Origin: Mucilaginibacter mali
Lineage (GTDB): Bacteria > Bacteroidota > Bacteroidia > Sphingobacteriales > Sphingobacteriaceae
Reading direction: 5' to 3'
DNA length: 64,000 nt
Assembly (NCBI RefSeq): GCF_013283875.1
Contig: NZ_CP054139.1
Location: forward strand, 1,488,001 to 1,552,000
Position numbers and translations under genes: made by a program. Positions 23,770 to 33,139 of this stretch are shown piece by piece; position 1 is the first letter of the stretch, and each line of letters opens with the position of its first letter. The notes below the pieces were generated by a model. It saw nothing but the letters and a program-made list of their open reading frames with translations. It had not been told where the DNA came from and did not search any database.

Positions 23770-26355
23770 TTAGCTTTTAGGGTTCAGTGCCGCGGTGATC
23801 CTTTCAGAAAGGTCTTGCAGGTGATATTTGCTCATACTGTCGCTTGTGCCAGGCAGAGCGGAAGTGATCTGGCTGTTGATGAGGCGTAACTGGGCTTTAG
23901 CTACCGAAACAACATCGGTTTGCTCCAGTTCGCGACCACCACCGCCACCACGACGGCCACCGCCGGCCGGGATAGCCGTAGCTGCTGCCGCAGGCTCAGG
24001 TGCCGGGGCTACAATGTCTATCAGCTTATCTACATACAGTTTTTGCAGGTTACGGCGATAGATATCGATAGCCGCATTAGTCTTCAATTCGCGGAAGATA
24101 ATGTTCTGCATATCCCCGAAGAAATCGGTGATCTTGTAGGTGTTTTTATCCTTCGATTCGGCAATCAGCAATTTATTCATTTGGTGCTCGGTCACAATGC
24201 GGTTAAGCACGGCATCCTGTAAACGGTAGATCACGGTTACGCCGTTACCACCGGTTTGGTTAAGGATATCGTTATTAACCAACCACATTGGGGTAGTGAA
24301 CAGCTGACGGTCTAAAAAGTCCATCGCTTCCTTCTGCGTAGCGGCCGGGGTCAGTTCATAAACAAAACCAGCCTCTTCAACCGATTTAGGGTTCTCGTAG
24401 ATCCCACCGATGTTTTTAGCCACGTGGCCCATGTACCTGCCAAACTGAGTGGTCAACTGACCGTACATATTGTTCAGGTTATCGTAATCCTCGTTAGGCT
24501 CTTTGGTCCACTCAGGCAATTTAACCAATATGCGTTGCAGGTTCTTGATACCATAATCGCTGGCTTTCATAGCGTTGTCGCCCAAGTCCTCGTTTTGTGA
24601 GTGCGGGTCGTCAGGGTTAGTTTCGGTACCGAACCAGTTGCGGCGGTTTTTCAACGCCTCGATGGTCATTTTGTTTAATACCGGTACTTCAGCCTCTGGA
24701 GATTTTACGCCGGGCAATACACGGTAACCCCAGTTAATGGCCCATTTATCGTAGTCACCAATGCGTGGATATAAACCGGCTTTAGTGATGTTATCTTCGG
24801 GCTGTGCCACGTAGTTAAAGCGGGCATAGTCCATAATCGAGGCGGTGTGGCCGTTGGCTTCAACCCAGGCTTTGTCGCGCAGTTTTTCAACCGGCGTAGC
24901 CGAGCTTGAGCCATAGTTGTGGCGTAAACCAAGTGTGTGGCCAACTTCGTGCGATGATACAAAGCGGATCAGGTCGCCCATCAACTCATCGCTGAATTGC
25001 ATTTTACGGGCACGTGGGTCAACTGCCGCGGTTTGGATCATGTACCAATCGTGCACCAGTTTCATTACGTTGTGGAACCAGTTGATGTGTGTTTCCAGTA
25101 TCTCGCCGCTGCGCGGGTCGGAGATGTGCGGGCCGCTGGCATTCTCAGTTTCTGATGGTTTGTAAACCAATACCGAGTGGCTGGCATCGTCCAGGCTCCA
25201 GGTAGAATCTTCCTTAGCGGTAGGGGCAATTTTAGCTACGATAGCGTTTTTGAAACCGGCAGCTTCAAAAGCTTTTTGCCAGTCGTTAACGCCTGCTATC
25301 AGGTATGGCTGCCATTTTTTAGGTGTGGCAGGGTCAATGTAGTATACAATTTGTTTTTTAGGTTCAACCAGGATACCTTTTTTGTATTTCTCCATGTCCT
25401 CCGGTTTTACTTCAAGCCTCCAGCGGGCAATCATCTGGATGTTTTTGATACCCTGTGGATTAGCATCGAAATCGGTATAGCCATGAGCGAAGAAACCAAC
25501 ACGTGCATCAAAGAAACGGGCTTCCATTGGCTTTTTAGGCAGGATCACCATCGAAGTGTTTAACTCAACAGTAACCGAACCCGTGCTGCCGCCACCCGGA
25601 GTAGGGGTAGGGGCGCCGCCACGTGCGCCAAACGGAGAAGCTGCCGCGCCTAAGGTATAGGTTTTAACAGTGCTGATCTCTACATTGGTTTTAAAGCTGC
25701 GTACGCTTTCGATATAGCTACGATCAGACAGTTGGTTGCCTAAACGGAAGCGTGATTTGGCAGCGGCAGAGCTAAAGTAGAAGATATCGTTATCGCTATT
25801 GATATAATCGGTCATATCTACTACGCTACCTTTGTTATCGGGCGCGTAGGCCGCAATGTTGAAGGCGGCAGCGATAGCCTGCACGTTTGAGCGCTGAACC
25901 ACCGCGTACATTGATTTGGTGCTGTCAGGGCTGTAGGTGCTGTATGATATTTTACGCATGAAGATGCGGTTGGCAGGGCCTTTTTCAAAGGTGATTACGG
26001 TGTTACCAATGATATCGCCAGCGTAACCATCGGCCACGCGCACATCTGCGCCCGATTTGGCCACGCGGTTAACCACCAGTATTTCGCGGTTAAGGATGCT
26101 GTCGGCAATTTCAAAATAGTAATGATCGTCAACCTTGTGGGTTTTAAATAAACCATCGCGTGTAACCGCCTTATCGGTAATTACACTTTTGTACGGACGT
26201 GGTACGGCTCTGGCCGCTGTCGCACCGCCACCGGCGCCCGGGAAGCCTCCCGGTAAAGCCGCGCCACGGCGACCACCACCGGTGGTATCTCTTTGCTGAG
26301 CAAAGGCAGCTACCGCCAATGTTGTCAATAAGACAGGTAATAAAACTTTTTTCAT
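23770..26355 (-). CDS. Secreted zinc metalloprotease, metzincin type (DUF5117/DUF5118 group)
   Basis: 861 residues with a signal peptide (cleavage near AFAQ). Zinc site HEVGHTLGLRH (His469, Glu470, His473, His479) and Met-turn SIMDY identify a metzincin; the upstream beta-rich half is the region named DUF5117/5118 in this Bacteroidota family. Two low-complexity stretches stand out: a Gly/Ala/Arg/Pro segment just after the signal (about residues 26-50) and a Gly/Arg-rich segment near residues 800-812. Cleavage target unknown. It is followed by a terminator and preceded by an AT-rich spacer with overlapping inverted repeats. Confidence 0.9.
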   Translation of the reverse strand: MKKVLLPVLLTTLAVAAFAQQRDTTGGGRRGAALPGGFPGAGGGATAARAVPRPYKSVITDKAVTRDGLFKTHKVDDHYYFEIADSILNREILVVNRVAKSGADVRVADGYAGDIIGNTVITFEKGPANRIFMRKISYSTYSPDSTKSMYAVVQRSNVQAIAAAFNIAAYAPDNKGSVVDMTDYINSDNDIFYFSSAAAKSRFRLGNQLSDRSYIESVRSFKTNVEISTVKTYTLGAAASPFGARGGAPTPTPGGGSTGSVTVELNTSMVILPKKPMEARFFDARVGFFAHGYTDFDANPQGIKNIQMIARWRLEVKPEDMEKYKKGILVEPKKQIVYYIDPATPKKWQPYLIAGVNDWQKAFEAAGFKNAIVAKIAPTAKEDSTWSLDDASHSVLVYKPSETENASGPHISDPRSGEILETHINWFHNVMKLVHDWYMIQTAAVDPRARKMQFSDELMGDLIRFVSSHEVGHTLGLRHNYGSSSATPVEKLRDKAWVEANGHTASIMDYARFNYVAQPEDNITKAGLYPRIGDYDKWAINWGYRVLPGVKSPEAEVPVLNKMTIEALKNRRNWFGTETNPDDPHSQNEDLGDNAMKASDYGIKNLQRILVKLPEWTKEPNEDYDNLNNMYGQLTTQFGRYMGHVAKNIGGIYENPKSVEEAGFVYELTPAATQKEAMDFLDRQLFTTPMWLVNNDILNQTGGNGVTVIYRLQDAVLNRIVTEHQMNKLLIAESKDKNTYKITDFFGDMQNIIFRELKTNAAIDIYRRNLQKLYVDKLIDIVAPAPEPAAAATAIPAGGGRRGGGGGRELEQTDVVSVAKAQLRLINSQITSALPGTSDSMSKYHLQDLSERITAALNPKS

Positions 26356-26463
26356 ATAATTAAAAACAATTTGAGGATTTAAATGTAGGGACTATACTGC
26401 ATAGAAATATTGTATAACTTATATGTTACAATAGATGTGATAACCTATAAGTTAGTGTTATAA

Positions 26464-27150
26464 CTAACGTGATACCAGGCCCGATACCACGTTGATGCTC
26501 AAGGCCAGTATGGCCGTGTTGAAAGCAAAAGCGATCAATCCATGCACTAAAGCCAGCCGGCGGATAGGGCGGGCGGCTATCTCTACATCCGATACCTGGA
26601 AGGTGGTGCCCAATACAAAGGAGAAGTACACGAAGTCGAGATAATCGGGTTCGTCTTCGTTGGGGAATTGCAAGCCGCCAATAGGTTTCTTGCCGTCGCC
26701 ATCGGGATCGGTACTGTAATACATGTGGGCGTAGCGCATAGTAAAAATGGTATGCACCAGCCACCATGATACCACTACCGATACCATACTTAACACCACA
26801 TGCCCGGTAATTTCGGCCTCAGAAAGGTTTTTGTCGCTTTTGAGCAGGAAAAGTATGGATACCAGGCTAAATAACGAGGCCACAATTACAAAAACAAATA
26901 TGAGCGTACGGCTGGAATCTTCCAACTTGGCCACCTTCCTCACCTCGCGGGGATGGCAGGTGAAGATCAGGATCCAATCTAAAATAATAACCGATAGCGC
27001 GAACGACGACCAGGTAAGCAACACCACGCCGGTTGTAGAAAGCACTGTACGGATAAAGAAGAACACCACAGCTGCCACCACCAGCGAAAAGTATAGCTTG
27101 TAGTGCGCATCCATTGTAAAAAAGTGGCGGTGGTTCTTAAATGAGTTCAT
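26464..27150 (-). CDS. DUF1345 family inner-membrane protein
   Basis: 228 residues from the ATG at 27150. That start is chosen because TATCTTTAG, a near -7 box, lies just upstream; an ATG at 27195 lies in repetitive sequence (two ATGAACCAT words). Five or six membrane helices are predicted. The stretch DYLDFVYFSFVLGTTFQVSD with the preceding MRYAHMYY is the hallmark of DUF1345. It resembles a two-helix channel-like unit, but no function is established. The N-terminus has a His-rich patch. Confidence 0.85.
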   Translation of the reverse strand: MNSFKNHRHFFTMDAHYKLYFSLVVAAVVFFFIRTVLSTTGVVLLTWSSFALSVIILDWILIFTCHPREVRKVAKLEDSSRTLIFVFVIVASLFSLVSILFLLKSDKNLSEAEITGHVVLSMVSVVVSWWLVHTIFTMRYAHMYYSTDPDGDGKKPIGGLQFPNEDEPDYLDFVYFSFVLGTTFQVSDVEIAARPIRRLALVHGLIAFAFNTAILALSINVVSGLVSR

Positions 27151-27217
27151 GGTTGCTAAAGATAGCTTATTGTAAATGAAAATACGATGAACCATCAATT
27201 ATGAACCATGAACTAAA

Positions 27218-27424
27218 TTAAAACTCATCCTCATCAATAATATGCGCGACGCGGCCAACCTGCCCATCTTCCAGTTGCACTTTAATACCACGCGAGTGAT
27301 AAGCGGCGCTGGTGAGCAGGCGCTTTACAAAGCCACGGGTTAGGGCACCGGTGCGCTGGTCTTTTTTAAGGATGATATCAACTTCAAGTCCGGGGTATAT
27401 GTCTTTCCTGTTTTGTCCGTTCAT
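27218..27424 (-). CDS. ywbE: YwbE family protein
   Basis: 68 residues, full length for the family. IYPGLEVDIILKKDQRTGALTRG (key residues PGLxVxIxxKxDQRTGxLTxG) and the C-terminal HSRGIKVxLxDGxVGRV pattern are diagnostic of the YwbE/DUF2196 family. It is a small cytosolic beta-rich protein of unknown function. It starts 9 bp after the TlpA-like gene ends, so the two are probably co-transcribed. Confidence 0.93.
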   Translation of the reverse strand: MNGQNRKDIYPGLEVDIILKKDQRTGALTRGFVKRLLTSAAYHSRGIKVQLEDGQVGRVAHIIDEDEF

Positions 27425-27433
27425 GTATAAGCG

Positions 27434-28540
27434 TTATTTCAAATAGCCGTTAATAGTGGCTAAGATCTTGTCTTCGTTCTCTTTTTCGAAGCCGCCTAAT
27501 TTAGTAAGTAAGTTGCGTTTTCCGTCAATAAAAAATATCTGCGGGATGTAGTTAAGGTTATATTGCATTTTAACACGCTCCATGATGGCCTGATCGATAG
27601 AGAGTTGCTGCCAGGGCATTTGCTCTTCGCCCATGGCTTTTTTCCAGCGGTCTTTGTCATCATCAATAGATACGCTCACCATCCTGAAACGGTCGTCCTT
27701 AATTGTGGCGGCTATCTTTTTCAGCGATGGGATTTCCTGCCGGCAAGGGCCGCACCAGCTTGCCCAAAATACTACCATGTTTAGTTTTTTGGTGGTATCT
27801 ATCATAGGGATGTGCTTGCCGTTCTCGGTAGTTAACATGTTGTTGGGGCGTAAAGCCTTTTCATCGGGGCGGGTATCTAAAAACTCTTTTATTTTACGGC
27901 CGCTGTAACCGTTGCGGCTTTGCTCGTCGAAGGTGTTGTATATTTTCCTCAGTTCATCATTGTTTACCTGGAACTTTAAATTGCTAAGGGCAAACATGCA
28001 CCAGTACGCATTGGGCATGGCATTTAACTTTTGCACAAAACTATTAACCTGCGCCTGGTGCTTTGCAGGGATGCTGCTGATATCATTAAAAGGCAGATCG
28101 ACGTTTTGAAACCGGAATTGATTTTGCGGCCCGCCGGTAAGCGTTATACCCCGGCTTTTTTCCAGATCACCGGTTAATTCGATAGTTCCGGTCTCCATCA
28201 AAAAATCGCCGTATAAATTCAGTTTGCCATCTTTTGAAGTTACAGGGTTAATGATCCCTAATCCGGAACGGGGATCATTCTTATCGCGAACGATATACAC
28301 CAGCTTGGTTTCAAAAATAGTATCAGGTTTAAAGTGGAAGGTAAACGTGCCATTATTGACCGCTGCGGAATCGAGCGGGGGCTTTTTAGTTACCGGGTAA
28401 ACATTATACAGATACACCCATTTTGACTTTAAGCCCTGGATATTCCCTTTGATAATGATCTCGTTACTTTTTTTGATGCAGGATAGCGTTGTTACCAGCA
28501 GAACGAGCGATAACAATTTTAACAGTTTGAATGATTGCAT
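27434..28540 (-). CDS. TlpA-like thiol-disulfide lipoprotein with DUF4369 domain
   Basis: 368 residues. Signal peptide ends in lipobox TTLSC (Cys21), so it is a lipoprotein. Residues about 27-130 form the DUF4369 beta-sandwich (IIIKGNIQGLKSKWVYLYN). The C-terminal thioredoxin domain carries WASWCGPCRQEIP with a CGPC redox centre and the cis-Pro region YIPQIFFID. It likely reduces or oxidises periplasmic or surface thiols. A second, distinct member is at 33269. Confidence 0.92.
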   Translation of the reverse strand: MQSFKLLKLLSLVLLVTTLSCIKKSNEIIIKGNIQGLKSKWVYLYNVYPVTKKPPLDSAAVNNGTFTFHFKPDTIFETKLVYIVRDKNDPRSGLGIINPVTSKDGKLNLYGDFLMETGTIELTGDLEKSRGITLTGGPQNQFRFQNVDLPFNDISSIPAKHQAQVNSFVQKLNAMPNAYWCMFALSNLKFQVNNDELRKIYNTFDEQSRNGYSGRKIKEFLDTRPDEKALRPNNMLTTENGKHIPMIDTTKKLNMVVFWASWCGPCRQEIPSLKKIAATIKDDRFRMVSVSIDDDKDRWKKAMGEEQMPWQQLSIDQAIMERVKMQYNLNYIPQIFFIDGKRNLLTKLGGFEKENEDKILATINGYLK

Positions 28541-28620
28541 GACAGGTATGTATAAGGATTACGTGGATATTAATGCTATCCCTAAGATATCTTTAAAAAG
28601 CACCTGTCAGCAAGTGTCGA

Positions 28621-29958
28621 TTAGTATTTGGTCAGCTCGGCTACAGCTTGTTCTACTTTTTCGAACTCAAATTGTGCTAAAAGTGCATCCATCGAATTAG
28701 CAATTTGCTCGTTATGTAAATTACCGATGCTGCCCTCGTGGGTATGGTTCACGGTTTTTTCGGGGTTGAAATTGCCTTGTTCAATATCCAAACCCACCTG
28801 TTTATAAGCATCGCGGAAAGGGGTGCCATCCAGCACCATTTTATTCACCACTTCAACACTAAACAGGTATGCGTATTTAGGATCGTTCAGGATATCGGTT
28901 TTTACGGTGATGTGCTGTAACATGAAATTGGCCATGTGCAGGCATTGTTTCAGCTCGGCAAAGGCCGGGAACAGTAATTCTTTCAGCAATTGCATCTCGC
29001 GGTGATAGCCGGATGGCAGGTTGGTGGTCATCATGGCCACATCGGTAGGCAGGGCTTGCAGTCGGTTACATTTGCCGCGCATGATCTCCCAAACGTCGGG
29101 GTTTTTTTTATGTGGCATAATGCTGCTGCCGGTGGTCAGGTTTTCGGGATAGCTTACAAAGGCGAAATTCTGGCTCAGGTACAGGGTTTGGTCCATAGCC
29201 ATCCTGCCCAAAGTAGCCGCCACGGCCGATAAGGCCTGCGCGATGATGCGTTCGGTTTTGCCACGACCCATTTGCGCGTAAACTACGTTATGGTTCAAAC
29301 CGGCGAAGCCCAGTAATTGGGTGGTCATGGTGCGGTTAAGCGGGAACGATGAGCCATAGCCCGCCGCCGAACCCAATGGGTTTTTATTGGTGATCTTATA
29401 AGCGGCCAAAACCAGTTCCAGGTCATCAGCCAAACTTTCGGCATAAGCGCCAAACCACAAGCCGAACGATGAAGGCATAGCTACCTGTAGGTGGGTATAG
29501 CCGGGCAGCAGCACATCCTTATGTTGTTCGCTCAGGCTCAATAACAAATCGAACAGGCTTTTTACTTCCTGCACCACCTGCTGCAATTCGCTGCGGAAGA
29601 ACAGTTTCAGGTCTACCAGTACCTGGTCGTTGCGGCTGCGGCCGCTATGTATCTTTTTGCCTGCTTCGCCAATGCGGCGGGTAAGTAGCAGTTCAATCTG
29701 CGAGTGTACATCCTCTACGCCGTCTTCTATCACAAAGCCGTTTTTAGTAATATCGGCATAAATGCTTTTCAGTTCCTGTTGCACGGTGGCCAGGTCTTCA
29801 GCGCTCATCAGGCCAATGCTTTGCAGCATTTGGGTATGGGCTAACGATCCCAAAACATCAAAAGCGGCCATTTGCTGGTCAAACTCGCGGTCGCGGCCAA
29901 CGGTAAAGTTTTCTACCAGTGCGTTTACGTCGGTTGTTTTTTGCCAGATCTTGCTCAT
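28621..29958 (-). CDS. argH: Argininosuccinate lyase
   Basis: 445 residues of the fumarase/aspartase superfamily. GSSIMPHKKNPDVWE is the flexible catalytic loop with the nucleophilic Ser, HSGRSRNDQ the first substrate motif, and YTHLQVAMP contains the active-site Thr-His. It cleaves argininosuccinate to arginine and fumarate in the cytosol. No other arginine gene is nearby. It has its own well-formed promoter. Confidence 0.97.
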   Translation of the reverse strand: MSKIWQKTTDVNALVENFTVGRDREFDQQMAAFDVLGSLAHTQMLQSIGLMSAEDLATVQQELKSIYADITKNGFVIEDGVEDVHSQIELLLTRRIGEAGKKIHSGRSRNDQVLVDLKLFFRSELQQVVQEVKSLFDLLLSLSEQHKDVLLPGYTHLQVAMPSSFGLWFGAYAESLADDLELVLAAYKITNKNPLGSAAGYGSSFPLNRTMTTQLLGFAGLNHNVVYAQMGRGKTERIIAQALSAVAATLGRMAMDQTLYLSQNFAFVSYPENLTTGSSIMPHKKNPDVWEIMRGKCNRLQALPTDVAMMTTNLPSGYHREMQLLKELLFPAFAELKQCLHMANFMLQHITVKTDILNDPKYAYLFSVEVVNKMVLDGTPFRDAYKQVGLDIEQGNFNPEKTVNHTHEGSIGNLHNEQIANSMDALLAQFEFEKVEQAVAELTKY

Positions 29959-29992
29959 GTGGGTGTAGATGAAACGGGTGCTTACTAATGGG

Positions 29993-30024
29993 GCAAAAGT
30001 ACGTTATTGAGAGTTGTCTTGCAA
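29993..30024 (-). promoter_or_regulatory. argH promoter
   Basis: On the minus strand TTG (30022-30024) is followed after 20 bp by TACTTTTGC (29993-30001), a full Bacteroidota -33/-7 pair. The expected leader is about 30 nt. Confidence 0.7.
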
Positions 30025-30064
30025 CGATTCATCATCAATAACAGCATCGCTTTTAATCCGAACC

Positions 30065-30097
30065 AAACTTACGAAGTTTTTAAAACTTCGTAAGTTT
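30065..30097. repeat. Perfect hairpin, 16-nt arms
   Basis: AAACTTACGAAGTTTT and its exact complement are separated by a single T. It lies in the divergent gap between argH and the gene at 30180. The arms themselves contain a short nested symmetry (ACTT/AAGT). Confidence 0.9.
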
Positions 30098-30112
30098 TGA
30101 TCTTCGTGATAA

Positions 30113-30145
30113 TTATTAAACTACGATTGTTTCGTAGTTTAATAA
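30113..30145. repeat. Second perfect hairpin, 14-nt arms
   Basis: TTATTAAACTACGA pairs with TCGTAGTTTAATAA around TTGTT. Sixteen bases separate it from the first hairpin; both carry ACGA/TCGT next to an AAACT/AGTTT block, so they may be related. Confidence 0.85.
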
Positions 30146-30179
30146 AATATGCTTAACATTGGTCATCAACATTTATCTA

Positions 30180-30968
30180 ATGACAAAGCAAACCCCTCTC
30201 ATTCTTTTAACGGTAGCTTTATTAAGCAATTCCTTCTCAGCCATTGGCCAAAAATTACCAAATAAGCAGGAAACCAGCGTTTACGCGCCTGCCGATATTA
30301 AAATAGATGGTAAGTCTACCGAATGGAACGATAAATTCCAGGCGTACAATCATGCGGTGGAAGCCTGGTATACCATTTCAAATGATGATAATAACCTTTA
30401 TCTCATTTTCCGTTCTAATGAAACGGAGGTGACGCAAAAGATCATTACCGGGGGATTTGTTATAACGGTGAGCCCGGTGGATAAAAAAAGTGAGCTTACG
30501 CCTGTGGCCATGAATTACCCGGTGGTGCCGTGGATGAGTTCGCAGGTTGATTACCTGTTAAAACCTTCGGGCCCGGTTAAGGATGCCGATGTTAAATTTT
30601 TGAATAGAAAGATCAATGATCAACTGAAAGAGATCAAGATCAGCGGTGTAAAGTCTATACCAGATGGATCGATATCTGTTTATAACGACCTGGGTATTAA
30701 AGGCGCGCACCTTTTAGATAACCAGAAGAATTACACCTGCGAAATGGTGCTGCCCCTATCGTTCATTAAACATTTAATTGATGATAAAGGAACCTTCGCT
30801 TATCGCGTGCAAGTGAATGGTATCGATCTGAAGACAACTGTAATAGTAGGAGGCCGATCCGCAAGCGACCCTGCTGCACCATCGTCAGATGCCGTACCGC
30901 ATGGCTTGTTGTACGATACATCGCCCACCTATTTTACGGCGACTTATACGCTGGCTAAGAAACCGTAG
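30180..30968 (+). CDS. Secreted protein, CBM9-like beta-sandwich candidate
   Basis: 262 residues from the ATG at 30180 with a signal peptide (core about residues 5-19). The first third, IKIDGKSTEWNDKFQAY followed by ISNDDNNLYLIFRS, has the pattern of CBM9/DOMON-like domains (IDGxxxEW ... NDxxxLYLxF). No catalytic motif is visible. The C-terminus ends with an aromatic/Thr-rich strand. Function unknown; it may bind carbohydrate or haem-like ligands in the periplasm. Confidence 0.65.
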   Translation: MTKQTPLILLTVALLSNSFSAIGQKLPNKQETSVYAPADIKIDGKSTEWNDKFQAYNHAVEAWYTISNDDNNLYLIFRSNETEVTQKIITGGFVITVSPVDKKSELTPVAMNYPVVPWMSSQVDYLLKPSGPVKDADVKFLNRKINDQLKEIKISGVKSIPDGSISVYNDLGIKGAHLLDNQKNYTCEMVLPLSFIKHLIDDKGTFAYRVQVNGIDLKTTVIVGGRSASDPAAPSSDAVPHGLLYDTSPTYFTATYTLAKKP

Positions 30969-30977
30969 TGGGAATAT

Positions 30978-31079
30978 GTCATTGCGAGCGATAGCGTGGC
31001 AATCTCGTACTAAGCAAATCAAACTACGAGATTGCCACGTCGCTCCACTTCACCATGCCCCGCTGCTCCTCGCAATGAC
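30978..31079. repeat. Inverted-repeat element B, copy 1
   Basis: A 102-bp element with ends GTCATTGCGAGCGATAGCG and GCAATGAC; inner arms GTGGCAATCTCGTA and TACGAGATTGCCAC are perfect complements. It fills the gap between two convergent genes (stops at 30968 and 31092). Confidence 0.9.
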
Positions 31080-31091
31080 ATGGTAGGGAGG

Positions 31092-33014
31092 TTACGCCTC
31101 CAACTCCATTATCTGCTCGGCCAGTGCTTCCCATTTGCTTTGCAGGGTGTTTAGTTCGGCTTGTTTAGCTTTGTACAGTGCGTTGGTGTCTTTTAATTTG
31201 GCTGCATCGTTAAACACAGACGGATCGGCCAGTTGATCTTCCGCTTGTTTTACTTCTTTTTCCAGCACTGCAATTTGCTCTTCCATTTTACTCAGGTCTT
31301 GGTTAAGCTTTTTTAACTGCTGATGCTTGTTATCGTTCGGTTGCTGCTTGGCAGGCTCCGGCTTTTTCTCTTCCTTTTTAGGCTGAGCGGCCGGAATAGC
31401 GGCCTTGGGCTCTAACTTGCGTTTGCTGTTCCATTCCTCGTATTCCTGGTAGGTGCCCGGGTATATTTTTATCTTTTGGTCTTCAATGAACCAAATCTTG
31501 TTGGCTACATTATCCAGGAAATGGCGGTCGTGCGATACCACAATTACCGTACCCTCGTATTGCTGCAGGGCTTGTATCAGAATGTTTACCGAAGCCATAT
31601 CCAGGTGGTTGGTAGGTTCATCCAGTACCAGGAAGTTGGCATCGGCGGTTAAAGCTTTGGCGAGTGCCACACGCGATTTCTCGCCACCCGAAAGTACTTT
31701 GATTTTTTTGAAAACGTCATCGCCGGTGAACAGGAACGAACCTAATATCGAACGCAATTCGGTATCGGTATGTTTGGGCGCGAAGGCCTGCAGTTCCTGC
31801 AAGATCTGGTTCTCAAGGTGCAGCGATTCTAACTGGTGCTGCGCGAAGAAGGTTTGCGTAACGTTATGACCCACTATGGCCTTGCCAGTAAAATCCTTAT
31901 CGGCCCCGGCCACAATGCGCAGCAGGGTAGATTTACCTTTACCGTTGGCACCAATAAGGGCTATCTTATCGCCTTTTTCAATTACGGCCTCGGCATCATC
32001 TAAAATATCAATAGCCGGGTATTTTTTGGTGATATGTTCAAGCATTACCACGTGGCGGCCCGATTGCTTGCTGAATTTAAAGCTGAAGTTAACTTCAGGG
32101 TTATCATCGTCCACATCTTCCACTCGCTCCATTTTATCCAGCATTTTGATGCGCGACTGCGCCATTTTTGCTTTCGATGCCTTGGCGCGGAAACGCTCGA
32201 TCAGGCGTTCTTCCTGCTTTATTTTTGATTGCTGGTTTTTGAACTCGCCGCGCTGAATTTCGGCACGCAGGGCCTTCTCTTCCAAATAGAAAGTGTAGTT
32301 GCCCGCGTAAACGGTCAGCTTGCCTTTGCGCGATTCTACCGTGCGGTTAATTACCTTATCCAAAAACCACCTGTCGTGAGATACGATAACGATGGCGCCT
32401 GTGAAAGCTTTCAGGTAATCTTCCAGCCATTGGATCGAGGGGAGGTCTAAGTGGTTGGTAGGCTCATCCAGCAGCAGGATATCGGGTGCTTGCAGCAGGA
32501 TCTTGGCCAGCATTACGCGCATACGCCATCCACCCGAAAAGGTGCTTAGCTTGCGGTGGCAATCTTCCTCGCTAAAACCCAAACCGGCCAATATCTCGTG
32601 CGCTTTATACTCGATGTTATAACCGTCCAGCAGTTCAAATTCATGCTGTTTATCGCTTAGCTTGTGCAGCAGGTCCTCGCTGTAGTCGGTCTCCAGTTTT
32701 TTCAGCAACGCTTCAATCTCATCGTGCAACTGGTTCTGGCGCTCAAAAGCTTCCATAGCCACGTGAACGATGTTTTTATCAGACGAGTAGGAGAGCAGAT
32801 CCTGGTTAAGGTAACCCATGGTCAAATCCTTAGCCATAGATATGGTACCCGACGTAGGTTTATAATCGCCTACAATTATCTTTAAAAGGGTGGTCTTGCC
32901 GGTGCCGTTAGCACCTATCAGGCCAATTTTTTCACCGGGTTTAATATGCCAGTTGGCCTCATCGTATAATGCCCTTGCACCTATCTCGAACGTCAGATCG
33001 TTTATTGCTATCAT
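31092..33014 (-). CDS. ABC-F family ATPase (Uup/YheS-like)
   Basis: 640 residues, two ABC domains in one chain and no membrane segment. Walker A GANGTGKTT and GANGKGKST, signatures LSTFSGGW and LSGGEKS, Walker B LLLDEPTNHLD and LVLDEPTNHLD are all intact. The linker between domains (about residues 240-320) is the P-site tRNA interaction motif region. A charged C-terminal coiled coil (about residues 560-640), preceded by a Lys/Pro/Ala linker, is typical of Uup-like members. It probably acts on stalled ribosomes. A perfect -7 box precedes the ATG by 7 bp. Confidence 0.93.
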   Translation of the reverse strand: MIAINDLTFEIGARALYDEANWHIKPGEKIGLIGANGTGKTTLLKIIVGDYKPTSGTISMAKDLTMGYLNQDLLSYSSDKNIVHVAMEAFERQNQLHDEIEALLKKLETDYSEDLLHKLSDKQHEFELLDGYNIEYKAHEILAGLGFSEEDCHRKLSTFSGGWRMRVMLAKILLQAPDILLLDEPTNHLDLPSIQWLEDYLKAFTGAIVIVSHDRWFLDKVINRTVESRKGKLTVYAGNYTFYLEEKALRAEIQRGEFKNQQSKIKQEERLIERFRAKASKAKMAQSRIKMLDKMERVEDVDDDNPEVNFSFKFSKQSGRHVVMLEHITKKYPAIDILDDAEAVIEKGDKIALIGANGKGKSTLLRIVAGADKDFTGKAIVGHNVTQTFFAQHQLESLHLENQILQELQAFAPKHTDTELRSILGSFLFTGDDVFKKIKVLSGGEKSRVALAKALTADANFLVLDEPTNHLDMASVNILIQALQQYEGTVIVVSHDRHFLDNVANKIWFIEDQKIKIYPGTYQEYEEWNSKRKLEPKAAIPAAQPKKEEKKPEPAKQQPNDNKHQQLKKLNQDLSKMEEQIAVLEKEVKQAEDQLADPSVFNDAAKLKDTNALYKAKQAELNTLQSKWEALAEQIMELEA

Positions 33015-33021
33015 TTCGGGC

Positions 33022-33030
33022 GCAAAGATA
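33022..33030 (-). promoter_or_regulatory. -7 box of the ABC-F gene at 31092-33014
   Basis: Minus-strand TATCTTTGC is a perfect match and ends seven bases before the ATG, predicting a leaderless or nearly leaderless mRNA. Confidence 0.6.
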
Positions 33031-33139
33031 GGGTTTTTGAGGCGTAAGGTAAAAGGTTAAAGGCGAAAGGTATAGGTTCGGGCTACAGTGTGTTTGGAAC
33101 TTACTATAGCTTGTTTATTATTTGAAAAGCAGGGCCAGT

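Noticed and set aside
27172..27216. Second start of the DUF1345 gene within ATGAACCAT repeats
   Set aside because: The added residues come from repetitive sequence, and a near -7 box supports the ATG at 27150.
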